From Bacteroidales bacterium (GTDB lineage Bacteria > Bacteroidota > Bacteroidia > Bacteroidales > WCHB1-69): a stretch of DNA of 64,000 bases. The translations under genes and the position numbers were made by a program. The notes under the pieces are model-generated. The model had not been told where the DNA came from. It was given only the letters and a program-made list of their open reading frames with translations, and searched no databases. The stretch lies in contig JAKSMI010000001.1 in NCBI GenBank assembly GCA_024400635.1, positions 319,534-383,533 of the forward strand. Direction: 5' to 3'. Shown piece after piece: positions 51,705-61,603 of the stretch. Every line of letters starts with the position of its first letter. The first letter of the stretch is position 1.

Positions 51705-53894
51705 ATGAAAAATTTAATTTTCACCTCTTTACTCTTATGCTTTGCCATATCTTTGTCAGCACAAGGAAAAATCACGATGCAAGCAGCTCCTAAAAACGAA
51801 AAAATCATGGGAAAAAACACCACTTTTGATATAAAGAAAATTGATACCGAAATTGAGACAATGGCTAAAGAAGTAAAAAACAATCCTTTGGTTAAAGATT
51901 GGAATACTCCATTTCAGACACCGCCATTCAACGAAATTCAGAACAAGCATTATATGCCGGCTTTCGAGTATGCCATTTTATTGGCAAAGAAAGATGTTGC
52001 CAATATCATCAATCAGAAAGAAGAACCCAATTTTGAGAATACCATTGCGGCTCTTGACCGCTCTGGAGAATTACTGAATCGCATTTCAGGCGTTTTTTTC
52101 AATCTGCTTTACAGCAACACTTCTGCCGAACTACAAGAAATTTCAAAAAAGATCCAGCCTAAACTCACAGAATATCAGAATGAAATCTCTCTCAACAATG
52201 AGCTTTTCAAAAAGGTCAACATTGTTTACAACCAAAAAGCAAAACTGAATTCCGAACAGCAAATGTTATTGGAAAAGACATATCTTTCATTTGTAAGGAA
52301 CGGTGCCAAGCTGAATCCGGCACAAAAGAAAGAATACAGCGAATTGACGATGAAACTCACGATGCTGAATCTGGAGTTCAGTGAAAATGTCTTGGCTGCA
52401 ACCAATGCGTTTGAAATGGTATTCTCCAGCGAAAAAGAATTGGCAGGGATTCCACAAAGTGCACTCGACATTGCCGCTGCCAAAGCAGAAGCCAAGGGCA
52501 AAAAAGGTTGGCTTTTCGACTTGTCAACACCAAGTTATCTGGCCATTATGAAATATGCTGACAATCGTGATCTGCGCAACAAATTTTTCTTGCGCAGCGC
52601 TTCCAAATGTTATAAAGATGGTTTTGACAATACCGATGTCGTTTATCAAATCGTTAGATTACGTCAAGAGATAGCCAAACTTTTAGGTTATGAAGATTAT
52701 GCATCCTACGCTCTTGAAGATCGCATGGCCAAAGATAAAAAACACGTCTACAATCTAATAGATGAATTGGCAAAACCTTCTCGCGAAGCAGCCGAAAAGG
52801 AAATCGCATCATTGGAAGAATTCGCACACAGACATGGGCTCGAAGGCGAACTGCAACGTTGGGATGTTTCTTATTTTTCAGAAAAACAAAAAAATGAAAT
52901 GTTCGACTTTAATGAAGAAGAACTGAAAGAATATTTCAAACTGGAAAATGTCATTGATGGCGTCTTTGGTTTAGCCAAAATGCTCTACGGGCTTGAATTC
53001 AAGGAAAACAATAAAATTCAGGTTTACCAGAAAGATGTGAAAGTTTACAATGTGCTACGAAACAACAAGCAAATTGCAGTTTTATATCTTGACTTCTTCC
53101 CACGCGACAACAAAAAAGGAGGCGCATGGATGACATCCTTCCGTGATCAGCATAAAAAGGAAAATGGAGAAAACGTGATTCCTTTAGTTCAGCTGGTGAT
53201 GAATTTCACACCTTCAACCGCCAAGAATCCATCCTTGCTGACATTTGATGAGCTGACCACTTTCATGCACGAATTCGGCCACGCACTGCATGGAATGTTA
53301 TCTGATGTGACCTATAGCGGTCTTTCTGGCACCAGTGTTCCCCGCGACTTCGTCGAATTACCTTCTCAAATCAATGAAAACTGGGCGTCGGACATCAAAT
53401 TCCTTCAATCTTTTGCCAAACATTACAAAACCGGCAAAGTCATTCCAGCTGAATTGGTAAGCAAAGTCAAGAAAATGGAAAATTACATGGCTGGATACGC
53501 TTCTTGCCGACAATTGTCATACGCATTGTTGGATATGACCTGGCACGATGCCAAAGGCATTGACAAAGACATTAAGGAAATTGAAAAAGAAGCCATGGCG
53601 CTGTCAGAATTTTTTCCAGAAGTGGAAGAAAGTTGTATGAGCACTTCTTTTTCACATATTTTCGCAGGTGGATATGCCGCTGGTTATTACAGCTACAAAT
53701 GGTCTGAAGTTCTGGATGCTGATGCCTTCTCCTTATTCGAAGAAAACGGTATTTTCGACAAAAAGACAGCCCAAAAATTCTACGATTGTATTTTGAGCAA
53801 GGGCGGCAGCCGCGACGCAATGAAAATGTTCATTGACTTCCGTGGCAGAGAACCTGAAGTCAAAGCTTTACTGAAACGTAGCGGATTATTATAA
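51705..53894 (+). CDS. M3-family peptidyl-dipeptidase, secreted
   Basis: A 729-residue zinc metallopeptidase like Dcp/oligopeptidase A. A signal peptide (cut after SLSAQ) is followed by the mostly helical M3 fold. The zinc motif HEFGH is at 522-526 in FMHEFGHALHGMLS, and the substrate-binding region AGGYAAGYYSYKWSEVLDAD is near the C-terminus. Dcp removes C-terminal dipeptides from peptides. Export suggests work on peptides in the periplasm together with the DPP-IV and C69 enzymes of this window. Confidence 0.93.
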   Translation: MKNLIFTSLLLCFAISLSAQGKITMQAAPKNEKIMGKNTTFDIKKIDTEIETMAKEVKNNPLVKDWNTPFQTPPFNEIQNKHYMPAFEYAILLAKKDVANIINQKEEPNFENTIAALDRSGELLNRISGVFFNLLYSNTSAELQEISKKIQPKLTEYQNEISLNNELFKKVNIVYNQKAKLNSEQQMLLEKTYLSFVRNGAKLNPAQKKEYSELTMKLTMLNLEFSENVLAATNAFEMVFSSEKELAGIPQSALDIAAAKAEAKGKKGWLFDLSTPSYLAIMKYADNRDLRNKFFLRSASKCYKDGFDNTDVVYQIVRLRQEIAKLLGYEDYASYALEDRMAKDKKHVYNLIDELAKPSREAAEKEIASLEEFAHRHGLEGELQRWDVSYFSEKQKNEMFDFNEEELKEYFKLENVIDGVFGLAKMLYGLEFKENNKIQVYQKDVKVYNVLRNNKQIAVLYLDFFPRDNKKGGAWMTSFRDQHKKENGENVIPLVQLVMNFTPSTAKNPSLLTFDELTTFMHEFGHALHGMLSDVTYSGLSGTSVPRDFVELPSQINENWASDIKFLQSFAKHYKTGKVIPAELVSKVKKMENYMAGYASCRQLSYALLDMTWHDAKGIDKDIKEIEKEAMALSEFFPEVEESCMSTSFSHIFAGGYAAGYYSYKWSEVLDADAFSLFEENGIFDKKTAQKFYDCILSKGGSRDAMKMFIDFRGREPEVKALLKRSGLL

Positions 53895-53896
53895 TC

Positions 53897-55072
53897 CTAT
53901 CGTTTTTTTTCTATCTTATTCTGAAAAGATTTTTTTCCGGAATACAATTCGAACTTCTGGAAACGACACTCCAATGGTCCATTGAAAAGTTTGATATTTC
54001 GGGTCGGGTGAAGTCCTATGTTCTTCAGTGCATTCAAATCGGAGCTGATGACAAAAGCCATACAGCCGGCAAAATGCTGTTTCCAAGTATCGCCAATTTG
54101 CTTATAAAGGCTCCTAATATCTTCTACATCAAGTCGTTCTCCATACGGCGGATTAATCATGATCAAGGCAGGTGTACGTTCAGGACGAGTATCGGCCATA
54201 TCAGATTTTTCCAAGAAAATAAAATCTTGAAGTTCCGCTTCTTCCACATTAGCTTTTGCCATGCCCAAGTAACGGCCTGAGACATCGTAGCCGTAGAAAT
54301 TAACATTGACATCGTCCTTGATATTGGCACTGTCAACAATTTTATTCCAAAGGCAACGGTCATAGTTTTTCCAACGCATAAAGCCCCAATGATGGCGATA
54401 ATAGCCTGCTGGAATATGAAGCGCCTGCATGGCAGCTTCGATCAGGAGCGTTCCACTACCACACATATTGTCGATAAAATCACATTCGCCATGCCAACCA
54501 CTGAGCATAATCATTGCAGCAGCCAACACTTCATTGATTTGAGCTGGATGTCCTGCCACCTTATAGCCACGCTTATGCAAGGATTCTCCAGAACTATCGA
54601 GATAAAGGATGCATTCGTCTCGGAAAATATGAAGATGAAACTGTACATCCGGTTCATCCTTGTCAACGGAAGGACGCTCCTCGAACATACTACGGAAACG
54701 GTCACAAATGGCATCCTTAGCCAATACAGAGGCAAAAAGAGGCGTCTTAAACTGGCTTTCCGTCAGCGATGCACTGACTGCCAAAGTGCCATCCTTTGAC
54801 AAATATTTTTCCGCTGGGAATTTATAAATGGCGTCATAAAACTGATTGTTATTCTGAAAACGAAAGCGATCCATTTCCCATAATATGCGCAATGCCGTAC
54901 GGCAGAAATAATTGACCTTGTACAAAAGAGCAAAATCGCCTTCAAAAGAGACAGAGCGACTGTGTTTCTGACAGTTTCTGGCCCCCAATTGCTCCAATTC
55001 TTGTTGCAAGACTTCTTCCAAACCCGCAAAGGTCTTTGCTAAAAAATGCTCATTAGATTTATTGTCGTTCAT
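53897..55072 (-). CDS. THUMP-domain 23S rRNA guanine-N2 methyltransferase (RlmL N-terminal-like)
   Basis: A 391-residue RNA methyltransferase. A THUMP domain (about 40-150) precedes a Rossmann methyltransferase: FIDNMCGSGTLLIEAAMQAL (SAM motif I) and ALIMINPPYGERL (catalytic NPPY), which mark the YcbY/RlmL family acting on guanine N2. The C-terminal second methyltransferase (RlmK) of E. coli RlmKL is absent, as usual in this phylum. I start at ATG 55072; a frame to 55096 would reach into the -7 box at 55094. It is convergent with the M3 peptidase gene and divergent from guaA. Confidence 0.9.
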   Translation of the reverse strand: MNDNKSNEHFLAKTFAGLEEVLQQELEQLGARNCQKHSRSVSFEGDFALLYKVNYFCRTALRILWEMDRFRFQNNNQFYDAIYKFPAEKYLSKDGTLAVSASLTESQFKTPLFASVLAKDAICDRFRSMFEERPSVDKDEPDVQFHLHIFRDECILYLDSSGESLHKRGYKVAGHPAQINEVLAAAMIMLSGWHGECDFIDNMCGSGTLLIEAAMQALHIPAGYYRHHWGFMRWKNYDRCLWNKIVDSANIKDDVNVNFYGYDVSGRYLGMAKANVEEAELQDFIFLEKSDMADTRPERTPALIMINPPYGERLDVEDIRSLYKQIGDTWKQHFAGCMAFVISSDLNALKNIGLHPTRNIKLFNGPLECRFQKFELYSGKKSFQNKIEKKR

Positions 55073-55093
55073 CGATAGAAAATAATTGAGTGG

Positions 55094-55101
55094 CAAAGAT
55101 A
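55094..55101 (-). promoter_or_regulatory. -7 box for the rRNA methyltransferase
   Basis: TATCTTTG on the minus strand, 21 bases before the start at 55072. Confidence 0.55.
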
Positions 55102-55144
55102 CGTTTTTTTTATGCTGACATCCCCATCACCTCGTTTTTTTACG

Positions 55145-55152
55145 TATTTTTG
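55145..55152 (+). promoter_or_regulatory. -7 box for guaA
   Basis: TATTTTTG 45 bases before guaA. The leader is too short for a guanine riboswitch. Confidence 0.6.
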
Positions 55153-55197
55153 CGTTCGCAAAATTTAATTTGCGTTATTTATAAATAATTTGTGCCC

Positions 55198-56802
55198 ATG
55201 GAAAAAATCATCATCCTCGATTTCGGTTCACAGACCACGCAACTCATCGGACGCCGAGTTCGCGAGTTGGACATGTTTTGCGAAATTGTTCCTTACAATA
55301 AATTCCCCAAAGACGACCCAGACGTCATCGGTGTCATTTTGAGCGGATCTCCGTTTAGCGTTTATGACGAAAAAGCTTTCAAACTTGACTTGTCCGCGTT
55401 TTGGGGACGCCTGCCTATTTTGGGCATTTGTTACGGAGCACAATATATGGCACACACCTTGGGGGGCAAGGTTGAGTCGGCGGGCAGCCGCGAATACGGA
55501 CGCGCCAAACTCAGCCAGTTCGACAAACAGAATCCGTTGCTGCAAGGTCTTGACGCCAACACACAAGTGTGGATGAGCCATGGCGACACCATCACGGCAC
55601 TACCAGAAAACTGCCAGAAAATCGCATCGACAGATAAAGTTGAATTTGCTGCCTATCAATTTAAAAATGAAAAAGTTTGGGGCGTGCAATTCCACCCCGA
55701 AGTGTTCCACTCGGTTCAAGGAACCCAGTTGCTGAAAAACTTCGTGGTCAGCATTTGCGGAGGGCACCAGACCTGGAGTCCGGCATCATTTGTTGAGACG
55801 ACGGTGGCAGAACTGAAACAGCAAATCGGCAACGACCGAGTCATCCTCGGTCTCAGCGGCGGCGTTGACTCGTCGGTAGCAGCCGTTCTGCTCAACAAGG
55901 CCATCGGTAAAAATCTGACTTGCATTTTTGTTGATCACGGTTTGCTTCGCAAGAATGAATTCCAGAATGTCATGCACGATTACGAGTGTTTAGGATTGAA
56001 CGTCATTGGTGTTGATGCATCCGAGAAATTCTTCAAGGAATTGGAAGGTGTTACAGATCCTGAACGCAAACGTAAAATCATCGGTGCCGGCTTCATTGAT
56101 GTTTTCGATGCCGAAGCACAAAAAATCACCGACGCCAAATGGCTGGCACAAGGCACAATATATCCAGACCGTATTGAAAGTCTAAGCATTACAGGCATGG
56201 TCATCAAGAGTCACCACAATGTTGGCGGTCTTCCTGAAAAAATGCATCTGCAGCTGTGTGAGCCGCTGAAGTGGTTGTTCAAGGACGAAGTGCGCCGCGT
56301 GGGTCGTCAATTGGGCATGCCCGAACACCTCATCACCCGCCATCCATTCCCGGGTCCTGGCTTGGCCGTCCGTATTTTAGGGGACATCACCCGCGAGAAA
56401 GTCCGTATTTTGCAGGATGCCGATGACATTTTCATACAGGGATTGCGTGATTGGAAGATCAAACTGAATGGAGAAGATGCCCGTAAGGTTTTAGCGGCCG
56501 GTGTCCCCGCCAATATGACCAACGGCGAAATCGAAGTATCACTTTACGACCAGATTTGGCAGGCAGGCGTTATTCTGCTGCCCATCAAGAGTGTAGGCGT
56601 TATGGGTGACGAACGCACCTACGAACGTGCCGTTGCACTGCGTGCCGTTACCAGCACCGACGCCATGACAGCAGACTGGGCTCACTTACCCTACGAATTC
56701 ATGGCAAAAGTCTCCAATGACATCATCAATAAAGTCAAAGGTGTGAACCGCGTCTGCTACGACATAAGTTCCAAACCACCGGCGACAATAGAATGGGAGT
56801 AA
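55198..56802 (+). CDS. guaA: GMP synthase (glutamine-hydrolysing)
   Basis: A 534-residue enzyme that converts XMP to GMP. The N-terminal class I glutamine amidotransferase has the nucleophile C78 in [16 protein letters not shown] and FHPEV. The ATP pyrophosphatase domain has the PP-loop SGGVDSS (220-226), and the C-terminal dimerisation domain ends in [17 protein letters not shown]. Length is normal. I use ATG 55198; GTG 55192 is also in frame. It is slightly offset from the sigma factor downstream and has its own promoter. Confidence 0.97.
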   Translation: MEKIIILDFGSQTTQLIGRRVRELDMFCEIVPYNKFPKDDPDVIGVILSGSPFSVYDEKAFKLDLSAFWGRLPILGICYGAQYMAHTLGGKVESAGSREYGRAKLSQFDKQNPLLQGLDANTQVWMSHGDTITALPENCQKIASTDKVEFAAYQFKNEKVWGVQFHPEVFHSVQGTQLLKNFVVSICGGHQTWSPASFVETTVAELKQQIGNDRVILGLSGGVDSSVAAVLLNKAIGKNLTCIFVDHGLLRKNEFQNVMHDYECLGLNVIGVDASEKFFKELEGVTDPERKRKIIGAGFIDVFDAEAQKITDAKWLAQGTIYPDRIESLSITGMVIKSHHNVGGLPEKMHLQLCEPLKWLFKDEVRRVGRQLGMPEHLITRHPFPGPGLAVRILGDITREKVRILQDADDIFIQGLRDWKIKLNGEDARKVLAAGVPANMTNGEIEVSLYDQIWQAGVILLPIKSVGVMGDERTYERAVALRAVTSTDAMTADWAHLPYEFMAKVSNDIINKVKGVNRVCYDISSKPPATIEWE

Positions 56803-56863
56803 AAATTTTTTTGTAGTTTTTTCGTTCCTACTGCGTCTAATGGTTGGTTTGAAAGTTTAATTT

Positions 56864-57323
56864 ATGGAAAAGGAACAAGAATTCGAAAAAATCGTAAGGC
56901 AACATAAAGGCACCATCTATACGGGATTCTGACGAAGTGGCTGACCTTTTCCAGGAAACACTCATCAACTTGTGGAAAGGTTTTGATGGTTTTCGCGGCG
57001 AAGCCAAAGTCGATACTTGGATTTGGCGCGTGGCTTTGAATACCTGCATCTCCGCCGACCGCAAAAAGAAACGTCAGGGCGAAAAAGTCCCTCTTGAAAT
57101 GGCTTCCGATCTTTTTGCCGACGACGATACCGACACCAAGCAAATTCAAATGCTGAATGCCCGTATTGGCAAGCTGGGACTTGTCGATCGGGCTATCGTG
57201 TTGCTATGGTTGGAAAATCTTAGCTACGATGAAATCGCGGCTATCGTGGGTATCAGTGCCAAAAATGTCAGCGTGAAGCTGGTTCGAATCAAACAACAAT
57301 TAATGCAAATGTCTAACGAATAA
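56864..57323 (+). pseudogene. ECF-type sigma factor with a small deletion and frameshift
   Basis: An extracytoplasmic-function sigma factor broken early. From ATG 56864 the frame reads EKEQEFEKIVRQHKGTIYT then GF and a stop (56930-56932). From 56928 another frame continues DSDEVADLFQETLINLWKGF (region 2), VDTWIWRVALNTCISADRKK, and the sigma region 4 helix-turn-helix LSYDEIAAIVGISAKNVSVK. In relatives TIYT is followed by about 7 residues (VCYMFSK) before DxxEV, so about 20 bases are missing and the frame is lost. A shortened protein could start at GTG 56937 but would lack part of the core-binding region. A sequencing or assembly error is possible. The membrane protein gene downstream is intact. 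Confidence 0.7.
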
Positions 57324-57328
57324 TATAA

Positions 57329-57910
57329 ATGAAAATGGAAAATTCAACATTGGGACACCCGGAATTTGAAGAAATGCGTTCTCAATTGGAATTGCTGAAA
57401 AATAAGATAGCACAAGAGGAAATCGTCAACGATAAACTGCTGCGCGAAACAATGAAATTCAGACTTTCTTCTATAAATAAACAAGTATGGATTGATGTCA
57501 TTGCCGCCGCGTTTGGTATATTTTTATACCTGGGCTTGTTCTCATTTCTCCCAATATGGCTGCTGGCATTCGTCGTTATTTTGTTAGTGGCTGATGCTAC
57601 GGCAACCGTATTGGTCCATAGACCCGTCCGTGAAAAATTGATAATGAATGATGATTTGAAGACGGTGGCCAATAAAATGAGACGGCTCAAAAAGGCCTAT
57701 ATTACCATCTTGTGTGTGGAATTGCCTGTACTCATTGTTTTTGCCGCTCTGTTTTTGAAGGAAGTCGTGCATTATTTTGGAAATGTTCCTTCAAAAGGAA
57801 TAATTTGTGGCGGTATTGTGGGTGGTGTTATTGGTTTTGCGATAGGATTGATGATGTTCCGCAGAGTGCTAAAGAACAGCGACGCAATCATCAAACAGAT
57901 AGAAGAATAA
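57329..57910 (+). CDS. Four-helix membrane protein, partner of the ECF sigma factor
   Basis: A 193-residue inner-membrane protein. An N-terminal soluble helix (about 10-45, EMRSQLELLKNKIAQEEIVN) precedes four membrane segments (about 52-70, 74-93, 127-150, 158-180). In Bacteroidales, a protein of this type commonly follows an ECF sigma factor, and one could suppose it is an anti-sigma factor, but it has no known anti-sigma domain. It starts 5 bases after the sigma frame and should be cotranscribed with it. Function is unproven. Confidence 0.7.
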   Translation: MKMENSTLGHPEFEEMRSQLELLKNKIAQEEIVNDKLLRETMKFRLSSINKQVWIDVIAAAFGIFLYLGLFSFLPIWLLAFVVILLVADATATVLVHRPVREKLIMNDDLKTVANKMRRLKKAYITILCVELPVLIVFAALFLKEVVHYFGNVPSKGIICGGIVGGVIGFAIGLMMFRRVLKNSDAIIKQIEE

Positions 57911-57945
57911 TCCTTCAGGAAAATTATCATTTGCTGTTATATAAA

Positions 57946-57967
57946 AAAAGTGTATTTTTACACTTTT
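57946..57967 (+). promoter_or_regulatory. Palindrome in the M16 peptidase upstream region
   Basis: AAAAGTGTA (57946-57954) faces TACACTTTT (57959-57967) with a TTTT loop. The segment TATTTTTA overlaps the expected -7 position, one base off TAnnTTTG. It may be an operator on a weak promoter or the end of the upstream unit. Confidence 0.4.
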
Positions 57968-58022
57968 AATTGAAAAGGAAAAATTGTAACGTAACTTATT
58001 ATCAATAACAAATTTAAAGAAG

Positions 58023-60833
58023 ATGAAAAAATTATTGTTCGTTTTGGCGGCATTAATCCTTACCATCGGTGCGGTTTCCGCACAGGATTTGAATGCGCCT
58101 ATTAATCCCGATCCCAATGTAAAAATCGGGAAATTGGACAACGGTATGACTTACTACATCCGTGCCAACAAAAAACCTGAAAATCGTGTTGAATTCCGTT
58201 TGGCAGTGAACGCCGGTTCTTGTCAGGAAAACGAAGACCAACGCGGTTTGGCCCACTTTACCGAACACATGGCCTTCAACGGTATCAAGGGCTATCCCCA
58301 CAATACGATGATTGATGAGCTTCAGAAAATCGGTGTTACTTTTGGTCTCGGCATCAACGCATATACCGGTTTTGACGAAACCGTTTTCGAAATCACGATG
58401 CCCACCGACGACCCTAAAAACATCCAGATGGGTCTCAACATTCTGAATGGCTGGGCTAATGGACTGCTTTACGATTCTAAAGAAATTGATGCTGAAAGAG
58501 GCGTTATTTCAGAAGAATGGAGAGGCGGCCTTGGTGCCAGCGACCGTATGCAGAAAAAATGGTGGCCTGTTCTTTTCAAGGGCTCCCGCTATGCAGAACG
58601 TATGCCCATCGGTTTGATTGAAGTCATTCAGGGATTTAAATATCAGACCATTAAAGATTTCTATCATGACTGGTATCGTCCTGATTTGCAAGCTGTCATC
58701 GTTGTCGGCGACATCAATGTCGATGAAATGGAAGCTCAAATCAAGAAGCAATTCGGCAAGATTAAACCAGTCAAGAATCCTCGCGTAAAAGAAGAATATC
58801 CAATTGCTCCTAACAAAGAACCGTTGGCAGTAGTTGCTACCGACCCAGAAGCTATGGGTAACACTGTAATGATTATTCGCAAGCACCCCCATTTCGTAAT
58901 GAAAACCGTTGGTGATTTCCGCACCAATTTGATGTACGATTTATATAATATGATGTTTGATTCTCGCTTGAGCGAAATGACCCAAAATCCCGCGTGCCCA
59001 TTCCTCGGTGCCAGCTGTGGTTACGGCGAACTGATTGGCAACACCGATATGTACGGCTGCCAGATTTCCAGCAAGGAAGGTCGTATCATCGAAAGTATCG
59101 AAGCATTGATGCGTGAAGATCAGCGCGTTCTTCAGTATGGTTTCTTACAGACCGAATTGAATCGTGCAAAAGAAGAATTGTTGAACATGTATGAAATCGC
59201 CTCTAACGAAGTTAAGAAAACAGAATCTTCAAGATTCGCATCAGAATATGTGGCGAACTTTTTGCACCACGACCCGATTCCCGGCGCTAAAAGAGAATAC
59301 AATTACGCCAAGAAATATTTGGAAGATATCACTATCGAAGAAATCAATGCTTTGGCAAAAGGCTGGATTACCGATGAAAATTTGGTAGCCATCGTCATGG
59401 CCCCGGAAAAAGAAGGCGTGAAAGTTCCTACCGAAAATGAAGTCCTGGCCGCCATCAACAATTCTGGCAACAAGGACGTATCGCCATATATTGACACTTA
59501 CAAAGATGTTGAAATCGTTGAAAAAGATCAACTTAAAGCTGGTAAAATCGTTAACACAAAAATGCTGGATGGCATTGGTGCTGAAGAATTGACACTGGAC
59601 AACGGCATTGTCGTCGTAATGAAAAAAACTGATTTCAAGAACGATCAGATTCTATTTAAAGCTGAAAGTAAAGGTGGTATGAGCCTATACTACGAATGCG
59701 ATATTCCAGCTTTGAATTTTGCCGCCAGCCTCGTTGACCGTGCCGGCATTTCCGAACTTGACTATTCATCCTTGGAAAAGAAAATGAAAGGCAAAAACGT
59801 TGGCATTAGCCCTTATATCAATTTATTCAACGAAGGATTAAGCGGTTCCTCAACTCCTAAGGACCTTGAATTCTTCTTCCAGTACTTGCACGCCTTCTTC
59901 ACCAGTCCACGTCAGGACAGCACGGTTTTGTCATTGGTAACTGAAGAATATCTTGAACAAATTAAAATGATAGGAGTCAATCCTATGTACAAATTCCTCT
60001 TCTCCTTTATTGATGCAATGCATCAGAATGATCCCTATCTGAAATCATTCATGAGCGAAGAAGAAGTTAAATCGGTAGATTATAATCGCGCCTTCCAGAT
60101 TTACCAACAGCGTTTTGCCAACGCGGCAGACTTCGTCTTCACTTTCGTTGGCAACTACGACGAACAAGTGATGAAAGATTACATCGAACTGTATTTGGGT
60201 TCATTGAAAACCAATGCCGAAAGAGAAACTCCAAAATACAATGTGGTCAAAGATTTTCCCGCACAGCAAATCAACGACAACGTTTATGCTGGTACTGAAC
60301 AGCAAAGTTATTTAGCCATTGGCTATGAACATGATATGGAATGGAGTCCGAAAAACAGCATGATCGTACAGGAAATCGGCGAAGCTCTTCAAATTGAATT
60401 AATCAACACCATTCGTGAAAAATTAGGTGGTACCTATTCTCCAATGATGCAAATGACTGCCGATAGAGAACCCAAACCATCATACACATTATTCATTTTG
60501 ATTTCCTGCTCCCCAGACAACACCGACCTATTGTCAAATGCCGTTTTCGACATTCTCAAGAATTTCCAAAAGAATGGTCCTTCTGCCGAAACCTTGGACA
60601 AAGTTAAGAAGCAGATGATCAACGACCATGAAACTTCTTTGAAGAAGAACAATATGTGGTTGAGCTACATCTCAGGGAAATACTATTATGGCGACGACAT
60701 CAACTCTATCAACAATTTCAGTGAACGAATAAACAGCGTAAGCATCACCGATATCGTTGATTTCTTGCAAAAGAATTTTGATGTTGACCATTACATCAAG
60801 ATGTATCTTTACCCTGAATCCATGAAGAAATAA
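58023..60833 (+). CDS. M16-family zinc peptidase, secreted
   Basis: A 936-residue insulinase-type metallopeptidase with two repeated M16 halves. A signal peptide (KKLLFVLAALILTIGAVSAQ) precedes the first half, whose inverted zinc motif HFTEH (78-82) is followed by the third ligand in a downstream Glu (region ISEEWRGGL near 160). The second half is the inactive clamp domain. Such proteins (e.g. pitrilysin-like of 930-940 residues in Bacteroidota) degrade peptides in the periplasm. It is a single-gene unit closed by two hairpins. Confidence 0.92.
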   Translation: MKKLLFVLAALILTIGAVSAQDLNAPINPDPNVKIGKLDNGMTYYIRANKKPENRVEFRLAVNAGSCQENEDQRGLAHFTEHMAFNGIKGYPHNTMIDELQKIGVTFGLGINAYTGFDETVFEITMPTDDPKNIQMGLNILNGWANGLLYDSKEIDAERGVISEEWRGGLGASDRMQKKWWPVLFKGSRYAERMPIGLIEVIQGFKYQTIKDFYHDWYRPDLQAVIVVGDINVDEMEAQIKKQFGKIKPVKNPRVKEEYPIAPNKEPLAVVATDPEAMGNTVMIIRKHPHFVMKTVGDFRTNLMYDLYNMMFDSRLSEMTQNPACPFLGASCGYGELIGNTDMYGCQISSKEGRIIESIEALMREDQRVLQYGFLQTELNRAKEELLNMYEIASNEVKKTESSRFASEYVANFLHHDPIPGAKREYNYAKKYLEDITIEEINALAKGWITDENLVAIVMAPEKEGVKVPTENEVLAAINNSGNKDVSPYIDTYKDVEIVEKDQLKAGKIVNTKMLDGIGAEELTLDNGIVVVMKKTDFKNDQILFKAESKGGMSLYYECDIPALNFAASLVDRAGISELDYSSLEKKMKGKNVGISPYINLFNEGLSGSSTPKDLEFFFQYLHAFFTSPRQDSTVLSLVTEEYLEQIKMIGVNPMYKFLFSFIDAMHQNDPYLKSFMSEEEVKSVDYNRAFQIYQQRFANAADFVFTFVGNYDEQVMKDYIELYLGSLKTNAERETPKYNVVKDFPAQQINDNVYAGTEQQSYLAIGYEHDMEWSPKNSMIVQEIGEALQIELINTIREKLGGTYSPMMQMTADREPKPSYTLFILISCSPDNTDLLSNAVFDILKNFQKNGPSAETLDKVKKQMINDHETSLKKNNMWLSYISGKYYYGDDINSINNFSERINSVSITDIVDFLQKNFDVDHYIKMYLYPESMKK

Positions 60834-60845
60834 GCTTGATTAATC

Positions 60846-60869
60846 CTGTCGGTTTTATGATACCGACAG
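60846..60869 (+). terminator. First hairpin after the M16 gene
   Basis: CTGTCGGT (60846-60853) pairs with ACCGACAG (60862-60869). No T run follows at once; it may assist the main terminator. Confidence 0.5.
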
Positions 60870-60884
60870 AATTAAATTTCAATT

Positions 60885-60928
60885 CAAACGAAGGGCTGGT
60901 TTTCATCAAAACCAGCCCTTCGTTTTTC
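60885..60928 (+). terminator. Main terminator after the M16 gene
   Basis: AACGAAGGGCTGGTTTT (60887-60903) pairs perfectly over 17 bp with 60908-60924 around a 4-base loop, and is followed by TTT. One of the strongest hairpins in the window. Confidence 0.9.
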
Positions 60929-60964
60929 CTAAAAAAAAGGCTAAAAAAATCCCGTTTTTTTTCG

Positions 60965-60972
60965 TACATTTG
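60965..60972 (+). promoter_or_regulatory. -7 box for ruvA
   Basis: TACATTTG, a TAnnTTTG match, 20 bases before the ruvA start. Confidence 0.55.
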
Positions 60973-60992
60973 CAACTTATTTTTATTAATGT

Positions 60993-61589
60993 ATGATAAC
61001 TGGAATTAGAGGTAGAATAATCGAGAAAACGCCCGCCTACGTTGTGATAGCAACGGATGGAGGTTTGGATTATCTGGTCAACATATCTTTAGCAACTTAC
61101 ACAAAAATCGGCGAAAGCAGCGAAATTCGGCTGTTTACGCATTATGTCATCAAGGAAGACGAACATCAGTTGTTCGGATTTTACGATGAAGACGAACGTT
61201 CCATTTTCCGTCTGCTCATCACCGTCAACGGCATTGGCGTCAACACGGCACGTCTGATTTTGTCATCCATGTCGGTGAAAGAATTGCATGGTGCCATCAT
61301 GTCCGAAAACACAAAATCGCTTCAGGCCATCAAGGGTATCGGCGGAAAAACGGCACAACGTTTGGTCATTGAACTCAAAGATAAGATTGCCAAGATGGCT
61401 CTCTCGGATAATAATTTTGAAAAAAATTCAGTTTCATACAATAATAACACCAATGCTGCGTTATCAGCATTAGTGTCGTTGGGATTTCCAAAGAATGCTG
61501 TAGATGCCGTACTCGAAAAAATAATAAAAGTCGAAGGGATGGATTTGTCGGTGGAAGACTTAGTGAAGAAGGCATTGAAACTGTTATAA
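60993..61589 (+). CDS. ruvA: Holliday junction branch migration protein RuvA
   Basis: A 198-residue DNA-binding protein that targets the RuvB motor to Holliday junctions. Domain I reads MITGIRGRIIEKTPAYVVIA; the helix-hairpin-helix pair is FRLLITVNGIGVNTARLILS and LQAIKGIGGKTAQRLVIEL; domain III is ALSALVSLGFPKNAVDAVLE. Length is normal. sprA begins 14 bases downstream, an arrangement seen in this phylum. ruvB and ruvC are not in the window. Confidence 0.97.
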   Translation: MITGIRGRIIEKTPAYVVIATDGGLDYLVNISLATYTKIGESSEIRLFTHYVIKEDEHQLFGFYDEDERSIFRLLITVNGIGVNTARLILSSMSVKELHGAIMSENTKSLQAIKGIGGKTAQRLVIELKDKIAKMALSDNNFEKNSVSYNNNTNAALSALVSLGFPKNAVDAVLEKIIKVEGMDLSVEDLVKKALKLL

Positions 61590-61603
61590 AAGATTGAAAC
61601 ATA

